Under the pieces are notes generated by a model that searched no databases, had not been told where the DNA came from, and saw nothing but the letters and a program-made list of their open reading frames with translations. Of a stretch of 64,000 bases of DNA, positions 25,834-34,699 are shown piece after piece. Origin of the DNA: Rasiella rasia (GTDB lineage: Bacteria; Bacteroidota; Bacteroidia; Flavobacteriales; Flavobacteriaceae); NCBI RefSeq assembly GCF_011044175.1, contig NZ_CP049057.1:2309501-2373500 (forward strand), read 5' to 3'. The position numbers and the translations under genes are program-made. Each line of letters begins with the position of its first letter. Position 1 is the stretch's first letter.

Positions 25834-27100
25834 TGATTTCGTCGTTTAATTGAAACACAGTTCGAAGCATTTCGGCACTTTCTTGCGCTTTACCATTTTG
25901 AGCTTTTAAATGATTGGCAAACTGCGTAGTGATTTTTTGAATAATACGATTACTTAAGATTTCGGCTTGTTCTTCATTAAAATTGCTCAATTTCTTGCGC
26001 TGATTGTCAATTTCGCCTTCTTTTATTGCTGAAAGTTTATTTTTTAAGGCCTTTAGCGTTGGAGCAAAACTTCTGTTTTCGGCCCAGGTTTTAAACTCTT
26101 GCTCTATTGAAGTGATAATGTTAGCTGCCTTAGGAATTTGCGATTGTCGATGCGCCAAAGTAGCGTCTGTTACTTTACTAAGTTCGTCTAGATGAATGAG
26201 TGTAACAAGCTCATTGTCTGTTACATTTGTTGCTACGTTCTTTGGTATCGATAAGTCTAGAATAAGCAGCGGTTTTTTTAAGTATAACAATTCTTTTGAA
26301 ATTGTTGGTTTTTGTGCTCCTGTAGCAACAATCAGAATATCGCTCTGCGCAATCTCACTTTGGATATTTGAGTAGTCTTTTACCACCAAATTAAACTTAC
26401 CTGCAATTGCCTCAGCTTTTAGTTTTGTGCGATTTATTAGGGTAATTTGCTCGTTTTTGGTGTGTTTTATAAGATTTTCGCAAGTATTTCGCCCAATTTT
26501 GCCAATTCCGAATAGTAAAATATTCTTCTCCGAGACATAAGGAACTCGTGCCATAATGTATTGAACAGCGGCAAAACTTACAGAGGTAGCTCCCGTTGAA
26601 ATTTCGGTCTCATTTTTTATTTGTTTACTTGCCTGAATCACAGCGTTAGCGAGACGCTCCATATAGGCATTTAGAAGCCCCATTTTTTTAGCACGTTTGA
26701 ACCCAATGCGTAACTGACTTATAATCTCGAAATCTCCTAGAATCTGGCTGTCTAGTCCAGTACCTACCTTAAATATATGAGAAACTGCTTGGTCTCCTTC
26801 AAAAACATAAGCAACTTGTTCAAACTCTTCTACGGTGCCGTGGGTGTGCTCGCATAATAACTTAATAAGCTGTGAGGGATGGGTTGCAAAACCATATAGC
26901 TCGGTGCGGTTGCAAGTTGATAACACACTTAATGCCTCAATACCTTCGGTTTTGGCTGTTGCTAATATTGCTTTTTGAGCAGATTCAGAAATACTGAAAT
27001 GTCCACGAATTTCGGCATCGGCCTTTTTGTAGTTTAGACCAATAGCATAAAAAGTACTTTCTTGAGTAGAAAAATGTCGTTTGCCGTTTGTGTGTTTCAT
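25826..27100 (-). CDS. hemA: Glutamyl-tRNA reductase
   Basis: HemA (424 aa from the ATG at 27100; a TTG at 27133 is less likely) reduces glutamyl-tRNA with NADPH to glutamate-1-semialdehyde, the entry step of C5-pathway heme synthesis. The catalytic cysteine is C63 in LSTCNRTELYG. The NADPH domain has LLFGIGKIGRNTCENL, and the dimerisation helices form the C-terminus. It heads the leftward operon hemA-hemC-hemD-hemE-DUF6973-EI24-GNAT-hemF. The partner enzyme HemL is not in the window. A divergent AraC regulator starts 173 bases away, which makes it a candidate regulator of this operon. Confidence 0.97.
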   Translation of the reverse strand: MKHTNGKRHFSTQESTFYAIGLNYKKADAEIRGHFSISESAQKAILATAKTEGIEALSVLSTCNRTELYGFATHPSQLIKLLCEHTHGTVEEFEQVAYVFEGDQAVSHIFKVGTGLDSQILGDFEIISQLRIGFKRAKKMGLLNAYMERLANAVIQASKQIKNETEISTGATSVSFAAVQYIMARVPYVSEKNILLFGIGKIGRNTCENLIKHTKNEQITLINRTKLKAEAIAGKFNLVVKDYSNIQSEIAQSDILIVATGAQKPTISKELLYLKKPLLILDLSIPKNVATNVTDNELVTLIHLDELSKVTDATLAHRQSQIPKAANIITSIEQEFKTWAENRSFAPTLKALKNKLSAIKEGEIDNQRKKLSNFNEEQAEILSNRIIQKITTQFANHLKAQNGKAQESAEMLRTVFQLNDEINE

Positions 27101-27199
27101 TAACAACGCAAAATTAAGAGAACCGAAATGCAAAAAATAACGCTAGAGGTATCAATTGTATCGATGCGCGTTCCAAACAGTCAAATTTTGGCATTTATT

Positions 27200-27228
27200 T
27201 TGGGAGTGCTAGTAAAACTGTATCTTTG
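27200..27228 (+). promoter_or_regulatory. Bacteroidota-type promoter for the AraC gene
   Basis: A -33 TTG (27200-27202), an 18-base spacer and a perfect -7 element TATCTTTG (27221-27228) precede the AraC start codon by about 45 bases. This is the best complete TTG/TAnnTTTG pair I found in the window. Confidence 0.65.
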
Positions 27229-27273
27229 TTACGCCCACTAAACGAATTTATTTAGAATGATTATAAATAAATA

Positions 27274-28179
27274 ATGCAAAATTCAAAGGAAATTTCAGTA
27301 AAAAATATCGCTCAAGGTATTTATAGAGAAACTCAGATAGAAGAGGGCTTTTTTATTCTAAAGTTTACCAACGATACTATTGAGTCTCAGGTGTATAAGC
27401 GGGAGGTAAGCTCAGATTTTATACAATTTCATTTTTGTGTAAAAGGATCGGGTTCATTTAGTTTTAATAACGGAAACTATCGCTTGCCAATACAAGAAGA
27501 AACCTCTTTGCTGCTCTATAATCCGGAGCGCGATTTACCAATTGAAGTTGCTGTAGCTGCACATTCATGGGTGCTTTCGGTTCTATTACCAATCAAGAAA
27601 TTTCACACTTTGTTTTCTACAGAGGCCAACTATATTACGTTTTTAAGTGATGAGAATAAGGGTAGAAAGTATTACAAAGACGCTCATATTTCGCCGTCTA
27701 TGGCAATTGTGCTCAATCAGTTATTGAATTACAATCTACACCCCACCATCAAACAATTATACTTTAAAGGAAAAGCTTACGAGTTGCTAAGTCTTTATTT
27801 TAATAGAGAAGAAGATGTAAACGTAGAGCAATGTCCATTTTTGGTAGATGAGCAGAATGTGGTAAAAATTAAAAAGGCCAAAGAAATTATAATTTCAAGA
27901 ATGGCAGAACCACCTAGCCTACAGGAGTTGGCCGATGAAATACAATTACCAATCAACAAGCTCAAAGAAGGCTTTAAGCAAATATATGGAGATTCTGTAT
28001 TTAGTTTTTTGTTCGATTATAAGATGGAAGTTTCTCGCCAATTATTGGCTACAGGAGGCTATAACGTCAACGAAGTAGGGTTAAAAGTTGGGTATAGCAC
28101 TGCCAGTCATTTTATCGCAGCTTTTAAAAAGAAGTTTGGCACAACGCCAAAGAAATTTGTGATGGGTTTGTCTAAATAA
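27274..28179 (+). CDS. AraC family transcriptional regulator next to hemA
   Basis: This 301-aa regulator has a sensory N-terminal domain of about 190 residues without a recognisable ligand fold beyond a cupin-like look (SDFIQFHFCVKGSGSF, then YNPERDLPIEV). A C-terminal AraC double helix-turn-helix follows (about 205-298): PSLQELADEIQLPINKLKEGFKQIYG for helix set one and VGLKVGYSTASHFIAAFKKKFG for set two. It is transcribed away from hemA and toward hemH, in the middle of the heme region. Control of heme or iron genes is inferred from position; no binding site was identified. Confidence 0.9.
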   Translation: MQNSKEISVKNIAQGIYRETQIEEGFFILKFTNDTIESQVYKREVSSDFIQFHFCVKGSGSFSFNNGNYRLPIQEETSLLLYNPERDLPIEVAVAAHSWVLSVLLPIKKFHTLFSTEANYITFLSDENKGRKYYKDAHISPSMAIVLNQLLNYNLHPTIKQLYFKGKAYELLSLYFNREEDVNVEQCPFLVDEQNVVKIKKAKEIIISRMAEPPSLQELADEIQLPINKLKEGFKQIYGDSVFSFLFDYKMEVSRQLLATGGYNVNEVGLKVGYSTASHFIAAFKKKFGTTPKKFVMGLSK

Positions 28180-28276
28180 CGTAGTTGCGTAGCATATATG
28201 TCAAACAATGTTGGCTTACTTATCTTATTATTTCGTTAATCTATCGGCTAAGATTTTACAAACCAACATTAAGAAG

Positions 28277-28284
28277 TATTTTTG
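28277..28284 (+). promoter_or_regulatory. Candidate hemH -7 promoter element
   Basis: TATTTTTG matches TAnnTTTG and lies about 98 bases before the hemH ATG, leaving a fairly long leader. No TTG -33 box is clear. An inverted repeat, AATGTTGG (28207-28214) and CCAACATT (28263-28270), lies just upstream and could be an operator or the end of the araC transcript. Confidence 0.4.
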
Positions 28285-28381
28285 TTTCTCTAAATAAGTA
28301 GAAAGATATTACCCCGAGCTTACCGAAGGGTTTTCCAATTATCTTAATGGGCCTATGACCGGCTGAGACTGATAAAAATAT

Positions 28382-29422
28382 ATGAAAGGAATACTGCTTG
28401 TGAACCTTGGCTCGCCAGAAAGCACCAAGCCCAAAGACGTAAAAAAATATCTAGACGAGTTTCTTATGGATCCTCGTGTAATTGATGTGCCGCGTTGGGC
28501 GCGCATTTTACTAGTTCGTGGTATTATACTAAACACCCGCCCTAAACAATCGGCTAAGGCCTATGCAAAGATCTGGTGGGACGAAGGGTCGCCGCTCATT
28601 GTGCTCTCAGAACGCCTTCAGAAGAAAGTACAAGAAAAAGTTACCATACCCGTTGGCTTGGCTATGCGGTATGGCAGTATGACATTAAAAAAAGGGCTTC
28701 AGGAGTTAGTAGACCAGGGTGTTACAGAAGTTAAGACCATTCCGTTGTATCCCCAATTTGCCATGGCAACTACAGAAACAATCGATGTAAAGGTTGACGA
28801 GCTTGTTGCAGCACATTTTCCGCAGTTAAAAATTACCAGAACCCCAGCATTTTATAAACGAGAAGATTATATTAATGTGCTCTCTAAGAGTATAGCTGAA
28901 AGTTTAGAGGGTTTAGACTACGAACATTTGTTGTTTAGTTATCACGGGGTGCCAGAGCGACACATTAGAAAAAGTGATATTACCAATGGTAATTGTAAAA
29001 TGAATGGCAAGTGCTGTTTTAAAATGGGCTCGCCTCAACATGAATTCTGCTATAAACACCAATGCGAAATTACCACGGTAAATGTTGCTAAAAAATTAGG
29101 ATTAAAACGCGGAACCTATTCTACTACTTTTCAATCGCGTCTTGGGTTCGATCCATGGTTGCAACCATACACAGACCGCACCGTAGAGCGAATGGGAAAG
29201 GCTGGTGTAAAAAAACTAGCAGTGGTAACTCCGGCATTTGTAAGCGACTGTCTAGAAACACTTGAAGAAATTGCGATGGAGGCTGAAGAAATCTTCCACG
29301 AAGTAGGAGGAGAGCAATTCACAACCATTCCGTGCCTGAATGACCGAGACGACTTTGCACAAGTACTCGCCAATATGATTGAAGAATGGCGTATTGTTAC
29401 TATTGAAACAGCCATCGCATAA
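28382..29422 (+). CDS. hemH: Ferrochelatase
   Basis: HemH (346 aa) inserts Fe2+ into protoporphyrin IX, the last step of protoheme synthesis. KGILLVNLGSPESTKPKDV, YPQFAMATTETI and the active-site histidine in FSYHGVPERH are clear, as is the conserved C-terminal TPAFVSDCLETLEEI. Between the active site and the second half is a cysteine-rich insertion with C205, C211, C212, C223 and C228, absent from E. coli HemH and suggestive of a bound metal or iron-sulfur centre. Its stop overlaps the MATE gene start by one base. A long leader precedes it. Confidence 0.97.
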   Translation: MKGILLVNLGSPESTKPKDVKKYLDEFLMDPRVIDVPRWARILLVRGIILNTRPKQSAKAYAKIWWDEGSPLIVLSERLQKKVQEKVTIPVGLAMRYGSMTLKKGLQELVDQGVTEVKTIPLYPQFAMATTETIDVKVDELVAAHFPQLKITRTPAFYKREDYINVLSKSIAESLEGLDYEHLLFSYHGVPERHIRKSDITNGNCKMNGKCCFKMGSPQHEFCYKHQCEITTVNVAKKLGLKRGTYSTTFQSRLGFDPWLQPYTDRTVERMGKAGVKKLAVVTPAFVSDCLETLEEIAMEAEEIFHEVGGEQFTTIPCLNDRDDFAQVLANMIEEWRIVTIETAIA

Positions 29423-30795
29423 TGGCAAAAAGCAATTCAGCTTCTCTCGGTACTGCCACTATTAGTTCTTTACTAGTAAAACAAGCTGTGCCTGCCTCTA
29501 TCGGTATCTTAGTTATGTCGCTAAACATGATTGTAGATACCATTTTTGTGGGTAGATGGATTGGCCCGTTGGCGATTTCAGCAATTACTGTTGTAATTCC
29601 GGTAACCTTTTTTATTGGAGCAATTGGTCTTGCCATTGGTATTGGCGGGAGCTCTGTGCTTTCTAGAGCGCTTGGTTCTGGCGACAATGATAAAGCATTG
29701 CGCGTTTTTGGAAATCAGGTTACGCTTACCTTTTTAACAGCTGGCTTACTTGCTATTCTCGGACTTGTTTTTCAAAATACCTTAATAGAATGGTTTGGAG
29801 CAGACGATAGTTTTAAAGATCAGGCTTTGGTCTACTACAGAATTGTGATGTACGGCATTGTGATGCTGTCTATGTGCATGATGGGAAATAGTGTGATTAG
29901 GGCTGAAGGAAAACCAAAATTTGCCATGTATGCCATGATGTTACCAGCTATTGCTAACATTTTTATGGATTACCTCCTTATTAATGTATTCGATTTTGGG
30001 ATGCATGGAGCTGCGTGGGCTACGTTTGTTAGTTATTTTATTTGCTTCGCATTTATTGTTTGGTTTTTCTTGTTTAAAAGTGAGCTAAGACTGAAAGCCG
30101 AATATTTCAAATTAAAGAAGAAAATTGTTTCCGAAATCAGTGCACTTAGTTCAGTAACCCTTGCCCGACAAGGTGTGATTAGCGTATTTACAATTTTGGT
30201 TAATAACGTACTTATTTCAACAGGTGATGCCATGGATGTGGCGTCATATGGTATTATTAGTCGTGCGTTAATGTTTGCACTATTTCCTGTTATTGGTGTA
30301 AATCAAGGTTTTTTACCCATTGCTGCCTATAATTATGGAGCTGGAAAGGTTGCACGTGTTCGAGAAACCATCAATAAATCTATTTGGTATGCGGGCGGGT
30401 TATCCCTTGTTGTATTTGCCATTATTATGTTTTTTGCGCCTAGTTTAGTCGAAATTTTTGTGAGTAATAAAGCAGGGCAGAGTGCAGATACTATTGCTAA
30501 TAATGCTGAAATTTTAAAACGAACACCAGATGCCTTGCGTTGGGTGTTTGCAGCGACTCCTGTGATTGCCGTACAACTTATAGGTTCGTCGTATTTTCAG
30601 GCAATCGGAAAAGCCATTCCAGCATTATTGCTAAGTCTCACAAAGCAAGGTTTTTTCTTAATACCGTTAATTTTAATCCTTCCCAAATTTTACGGTGTGT
30701 TTGGAGTGTGGATTGCCTTCCCAATTGCAGACGTACTTTCTACCTTAGTAACGGGCTATTATCTAAATCGAGAGGTTAGAAAAACGTTGCGGTAA
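29422..30795 (+). CDS. MATE family efflux transporter
   Basis: This 457-aa inner-membrane protein has the twelve hydrophobic helices of the MATE (NorM/DinF) family, with two homologous halves. Typical stretches are VKQAVPASIGILVMSLNMIVDTIFVGR at the start of half one and the GVNQGFLPIAAYNYGAG motif in half two. MATE proteins export cationic drugs or metabolites by Na+ or H+ antiport. The start codon overlaps the hemH stop (TAATG), so it is co-expressed with ferrochelatase. A role in exporting porphyrin or heme is possible from context, but drug efflux is the default. Confidence 0.93.
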   Translation: MAKSNSASLGTATISSLLVKQAVPASIGILVMSLNMIVDTIFVGRWIGPLAISAITVVIPVTFFIGAIGLAIGIGGSSVLSRALGSGDNDKALRVFGNQVTLTFLTAGLLAILGLVFQNTLIEWFGADDSFKDQALVYYRIVMYGIVMLSMCMMGNSVIRAEGKPKFAMYAMMLPAIANIFMDYLLINVFDFGMHGAAWATFVSYFICFAFIVWFFLFKSELRLKAEYFKLKKKIVSEISALSSVTLARQGVISVFTILVNNVLISTGDAMDVASYGIISRALMFALFPVIGVNQGFLPIAAYNYGAGKVARVRETINKSIWYAGGLSLVVFAIIMFFAPSLVEIFVSNKAGQSADTIANNAEILKRTPDALRWVFAATPVIAVQLIGSSYFQAIGKAIPALLLSLTKQGFFLIPLILILPKFYGVFGVWIAFPIADVLSTLVTGYYLNREVRKTLR

Positions 30796-30821
30796 TGTTT
30801 TCTGAATACTATATGATGCAT

Positions 30822-30829
30822 TATCTTTA
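30822..30829 (+). promoter_or_regulatory. Weak -7 like element before the VPS10/BNR gene
   Basis: TATCTTTA differs by one base from TAnnTTTG, has a TTT 21 bases upstream, and lies 25 bases before the ATG at 30854. Confidence 0.3.
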
Positions 30830-30853
30830 AACAAACTTTCTAATATATTGTTT

Positions 30854-33800
30854 ATGAAACGCCATCAACTCCTAAGTTTTGTTCTTTCAACAGTACTTTT
30901 TATTTCACTTTCTTCGGAAACTTCCTTCGCTCAATCCTATGACGAAGCCTTATACGGAGCGCTTGAGTATCGTTTACTAGGGCCCTTTCGAGGAGGCCGA
31001 AGTGCTGCCGTAACAGGCGTGCCAGGAAAGCCAAATTTGTATTATTTCGGAAGTACTGGTGGGGGTATTTGGGAAACCAAAGACGGCGGTAGATCATGGA
31101 AGAATATTTCAGATGGATATTTCGGAGGCTCTATAGGTGCCATTGAAGTTGCGCAAAGCGACCCCAACGTAATCTACGTGGGAGGTGGCGAAAAAACCGT
31201 TCGAGGTAACGTTTCTTCTGGCTACGGCATGTGGAAAAGTGAAGATGCTGGAAAAACTTGGGTTTCCGCAGGACTCGAGAATAGCCGGCATGTGCCAAGA
31301 ATTGCCATTCACCCAACAGACTACAATATTGTGTACGCTGGAGTGATGGGGAATATCTACAAACCTACTCAAGAACGAGGAGTGTATAAAAGTACAGACG
31401 GTGGGAAAACTTGGCGTAAAACGCTTTTTGCAAACGAAAATGCTGGGGTGGTAGATCTTATTATGGATCCGAATAACCCTAGAATATTATACGCCTCTAC
31501 ATGGAATGTTCGCCGTACCCCGTATAGTTTAAGTAGCGGGGGCGATGGTTCTGCCCTATGGAAAAGTACAGACAGCGGCGAAACATGGACTGAGATTTCA
31601 AAAAACAAAGGCTTTGCCACAGATACCTTAGGGATTATAGGGGTTACCGTGTCGCCTGCCAATAGCGACAGAGTATGGGCAATTGTAGAAAATAAAGATA
31701 AAGGAGGCGTGTATCGCAGCGATGATGGTGGCGAAACATGGAATCTTATAAACAGTGAACGAAAACTTCGTCAACGTGCTTGGTATTATACGCGTATTTA
31801 TGCAGATACCAAAGATCAAGATGTGATGTATGTGCTTAATGTGCGCTATCATAAAAGCACCGATGGCGGTAAAACATACAGTACGTACAACGCACCACAC
31901 GGCGATCACCACGATTTATGGATTGCCCCAGAAGACCCCAATCGTATGATTATAGGTGACGACGGTGGCGCACAGGTAAGCTACGATGGTGGTGAAACCT
32001 GGAGCACCTATCACAATCAGCCAACTTCTCAATTTTATAGAGTGACTACAGACAATAGTTTTCCCTATAAAATTTATGCGGCGCAGCAAGACAATTCTAC
32101 CGTTCGCATAGCACATAGAACTGAAGGCGGAAATATTTCTGAAGACGACTGGGAAGCTACAGCGGGAGGTGAAAGTGCGCATATAGCTGTAGACCCAAAC
32201 AATCCAGACATTGTGTACGGAGGTAGCTACGACGGCTTTCTTACACGTTACAACCACGATAAAAATACCATAAGAAGTATTAGCGTATGGCCAGACAACC
32301 CTATGGGGCATGGGGTAGAAGATATGAAGTATCGTTTTCAATGGAACTTCCCTATTTTCTTCTCACCTCACAATCCGAAGAAGCTATATACAGCGTCTAA
32401 TCACTTACACGTTACCACCAACGAAGGCGAAAGTTGGGATGTAATTAGCCCAGACCTTACACGTAACGACCCAGAAAAGCAGAAGTCATCTGGAGGACCT
32501 ATCACTCAGGATAATACCTCGGTAGAATACTATTGTACTATTTTCGCTGCTGCGGAAAGTCCCTTGCAAGAAGGGTTGTTATGGACAGGAAGTGACGATG
32601 GGTTGGTAAACGTGTCTAAAGATGGTGGAAAAACTTGGACAGACGTTACACCAGCAGGTATGCCAGAATGGATGATGATTAACAGTGTAGAGCCTTCAGT
32701 GTTTGATGCAGGAACCTGTTATATAGCCGGCACAAAATATAAAACGGGCGATTTTGCACCGTATTTGTACAAAACAACAGATTTTGGCAAAACTTGGAAG
32801 AAAATTACCAATGGTATAGCCTCAGAGCATTTTACACGCGTTGTGCGAGAAGATCCTACCCGTAAGGGATTATTATACGCAGGTACAGAAACAGGCATGT
32901 ACATATCGTTTAATGATGGCACCTATTGGAAACCGTTTCAACTTAACTTGCCTATAGTGCCAATTACAGATTTAGCCGTAAAAGACAACAATTTAATTGT
33001 AGCTACGCAAGGGCGAAGTCTTTGGATTATTGATGACCTAGGATTATTACACCAACTTGCCAATGCTAAAGGAAAAGGTAATTTCCTTTTCAAACCTAAA
33101 GACACCTACCGTATGGGAGGGCGTTCTAGAAAAGGTTCATTAACCAGCGGTACCAACCACCCTAGTGGTGTGATGACGTATTTTAATTTGCAAGATCCAA
33201 CCGATAAAAAGATTACGCTAAGTTACGTAGACAGTCGTGGTGATACGATACAGAAGTTTAGCACGAAGAAGAACAAAGAAAAAAATATAAAAGAACTAAA
33301 GGTTGAAAAAGGCGCTAATTACCATACATGGGATATGCGAGGGAAAGGCGCAGAACGTTTGGACGGGATGATTTTATGGTGGGCGAGTACAGCTGCGCCT
33401 CAGGCAGTACCTGGCATGTATAAAGTAGTTCTGGAGGTAGAAGGAGAGGCAGCTTTGGTACAAAACTTCAACATTGTGCCAGATAAAAATGCTGAAACCG
33501 ATGTGGCAGGAATGCAACGACAATACGACTTTATCACAGACGTGAATAAAACAGCAGATAAGGCACACAAGTCTATTAAGAATATCAGAAAAATAAATAA
33601 GCAGTTAGATGCTTTTCAGAAGCAATACAAAGACAATGAGGCCGTGAAGGAGTTGGTAGCGAAAGCCAAAGATTTGAGCGAGAAATTTTCAGATATAGAA
33701 AAAGCATTGTACCAGACTAAAAACAGAAGTGGGCAAGACCCGTTAAACTTCCCGATTAGGTTGACCAATAAATTGGCTCATTTAAACAGTTTGGTTGGTA

Positions 33801-33970
33801 TGGACGATTTTCCACCAACTCAGCAAGATATTGCTGTTAAAAACGAACTTTCCCAACAAGTGAATGCAGAACTAGTGAAGTTTGACTCGCTGGTTTCAGA
33901 AGAAATAAAAGCCTTTAACAATGCTTTTAATAGCAAGCAACTTAATTATTTGTTTGTGGAAGAAGAATAA
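30854..33970 (+). CDS. Secreted VPS10/sortilin-like BNR-repeat protein
   Basis: This 1038-aa protein (ATG at 30854; the TTG six bases earlier is unlikely) has a signal peptide (about 1-27, ending SFAQ). Many Asp-box repeats follow across residues 40-730, with the pattern S-x-D-G-G-x-T-W (for example KSTDGGKTW, RSDDGGETW), building a sialidase/VPS10-like beta propeller. A C-terminal helical region (about 860-1038) ends the protein. Annotation pipelines often call these glycosyl hydrolases, but no catalytic residues of a glycosidase family were identified. A binding or hydrolytic extracytoplasmic role is inferred. No T9SS tail is visible. Confidence 0.88.
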   Translation: MKRHQLLSFVLSTVLFISLSSETSFAQSYDEALYGALEYRLLGPFRGGRSAAVTGVPGKPNLYYFGSTGGGIWETKDGGRSWKNISDGYFGGSIGAIEVAQSDPNVIYVGGGEKTVRGNVSSGYGMWKSEDAGKTWVSAGLENSRHVPRIAIHPTDYNIVYAGVMGNIYKPTQERGVYKSTDGGKTWRKTLFANENAGVVDLIMDPNNPRILYASTWNVRRTPYSLSSGGDGSALWKSTDSGETWTEISKNKGFATDTLGIIGVTVSPANSDRVWAIVENKDKGGVYRSDDGGETWNLINSERKLRQRAWYYTRIYADTKDQDVMYVLNVRYHKSTDGGKTYSTYNAPHGDHHDLWIAPEDPNRMIIGDDGGAQVSYDGGETWSTYHNQPTSQFYRVTTDNSFPYKIYAAQQDNSTVRIAHRTEGGNISEDDWEATAGGESAHIAVDPNNPDIVYGGSYDGFLTRYNHDKNTIRSISVWPDNPMGHGVEDMKYRFQWNFPIFFSPHNPKKLYTASNHLHVTTNEGESWDVISPDLTRNDPEKQKSSGGPITQDNTSVEYYCTIFAAAESPLQEGLLWTGSDDGLVNVSKDGGKTWTDVTPAGMPEWMMINSVEPSVFDAGTCYIAGTKYKTGDFAPYLYKTTDFGKTWKKITNGIASEHFTRVVREDPTRKGLLYAGTETGMYISFNDGTYWKPFQLNLPIVPITDLAVKDNNLIVATQGRSLWIIDDLGLLHQLANAKGKGNFLFKPKDTYRMGGRSRKGSLTSGTNHPSGVMTYFNLQDPTDKKITLSYVDSRGDTIQKFSTKKNKEKNIKELKVEKGANYHTWDMRGKGAERLDGMILWWASTAAPQAVPGMYKVVLEVEGEAALVQNFNIVPDKNAETDVAGMQRQYDFITDVNKTADKAHKSIKNIRKINKQLDAFQKQYKDNEAVKELVAKAKDLSEKFSDIEKALYQTKNRSGQDPLNFPIRLTNKLAHLNSLVGMDDFPPTQQDIAVKNELSQQVNAELVKFDSLVSEEIKAFNNAFNSKQLNYLFVEEE

Positions 33971-34026
33971 CAACAATATGCCACGAGGATTCCTGATTTT
34001 TTTCAGGATTGTCCCTATGGGCGAAG

Positions 34027-34034
34027 TATCTTTG
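34027..34034 (+). promoter_or_regulatory. Candidate hemJ -7 promoter element
   Basis: TATCTTTG is a perfect TAnnTTTG match 45 bases before the hemJ ATG. A TTG at 34009-34011 is only 15 bases upstream, shorter than the usual spacer, so the -33 part is weak. Confidence 0.5.
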
Positions 34035-34078
34035 TGGCGTTAGTAATAATACAACTCCTGCCTTCTCGGGAGATACAT

Positions 34079-34612
34079 ATGGAATACAATTATATAAAAT
34101 CACTGCACCTAATCTTTGTCATTACTTGGTTTGCAGGCTTATTTTATATCGTTAGATTGTTTGTTTACCAGATTGAAGCACAGCAAAAAGAGAGTCCGGC
34201 ACGTGAGATTTTAAGCGAGCAATACAAAATAATGACCAAGCGTCTGTGGTATATTATTACCTGGCCGTCTATGATTTTGGCTACGGGTTTTGCGGTTTGG
34301 TTGTTGGCATTGCGTCCTTTTTGGATTACAGATGCCTGGATGCAAGTAAAACTAGGTTTTGTAGTGGCGCTAATTATCTACCATATAAAATGTCACCTTA
34401 TTTTTAAAGCACATTATAACGGTGTGTACAAGTACAGCTCTAATTGGATGCGTATGTTTAATGAGGGCGCCACGCTCATCTTATTTTCTGTGGTGTTTTT
34501 GGTGATACTAAAAAATGCTGTTAACTGGATCTACGGTACGCTTGGGATTGTGGTATTTGCTATTCTAGTCATGTTAGGTATTAAAATGTACAAGCGTATT
34601 AGAGAAAAGTAA
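34079..34612 (+). CDS. hemJ: Protoporphyrinogen IX oxidase, HemJ family
   Basis: HemJ (177 aa from the ATG at 34079) is a four- to five-helix inner-membrane protein that oxidises protoporphyrinogen IX to protoporphyrin IX. The family-typical histidine is in the first helix (H10 in KSLHLIFVITWFAG), and a conserved lysine follows the WMQVK turn (K91). EGATLILFSVVFLVI forms a late helix. It fills the gap between HemF and HemH, so the pathway in this region is continuous from HemA to HemH except for HemL. It is transcribed separately, with a TATCTTTG element upstream. An in-frame GTG at 34034 would overlap that promoter and is rejected. Confidence 0.9.
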   Translation: MEYNYIKSLHLIFVITWFAGLFYIVRLFVYQIEAQQKESPAREILSEQYKIMTKRLWYIITWPSMILATGFAVWLLALRPFWITDAWMQVKLGFVVALIIYHIKCHLIFKAHYNGVYKYSSNWMRMFNEGATLILFSVVFLVILKNAVNWIYGTLGIVVFAILVMLGIKMYKRIREK

Positions 34613-34699
34613 TCACTTTCTACTTTTAGTAAAATGGTCTTTATTCTTTTTTCTGAAATTGGTTTGATTATTGCTATCTTCCCTTAAAATTTAGATTCT

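Noticed and set aside
27109-27116. TAATTTTG on the minus strand eight bases before the hemA start
   Set aside because: It would give an almost leaderless mRNA, and no -33 box lies at the right distance. Kept only as a possibility.
28355-28384. GGCTGAGACTGATAA-like stretch before hemH resembling part of a TPP riboswitch
   Set aside because: Only the CUGAGA-like core matches; the GGGG...CC arm and the second conserved stem are missing, and hemH is not a thiamine gene.
30900-33568. Several long antisense reading frames within the VPS10/BNR gene
   Set aside because: Shadows of a repeat-rich, codon-biased gene; they lack signal peptides, motifs and their own promoters.
34034-34078. Upstream GTG start for hemJ
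   Set aside because: It would begin at the last base of the TATCTTTG promoter element and add residues not typical of HemJ.
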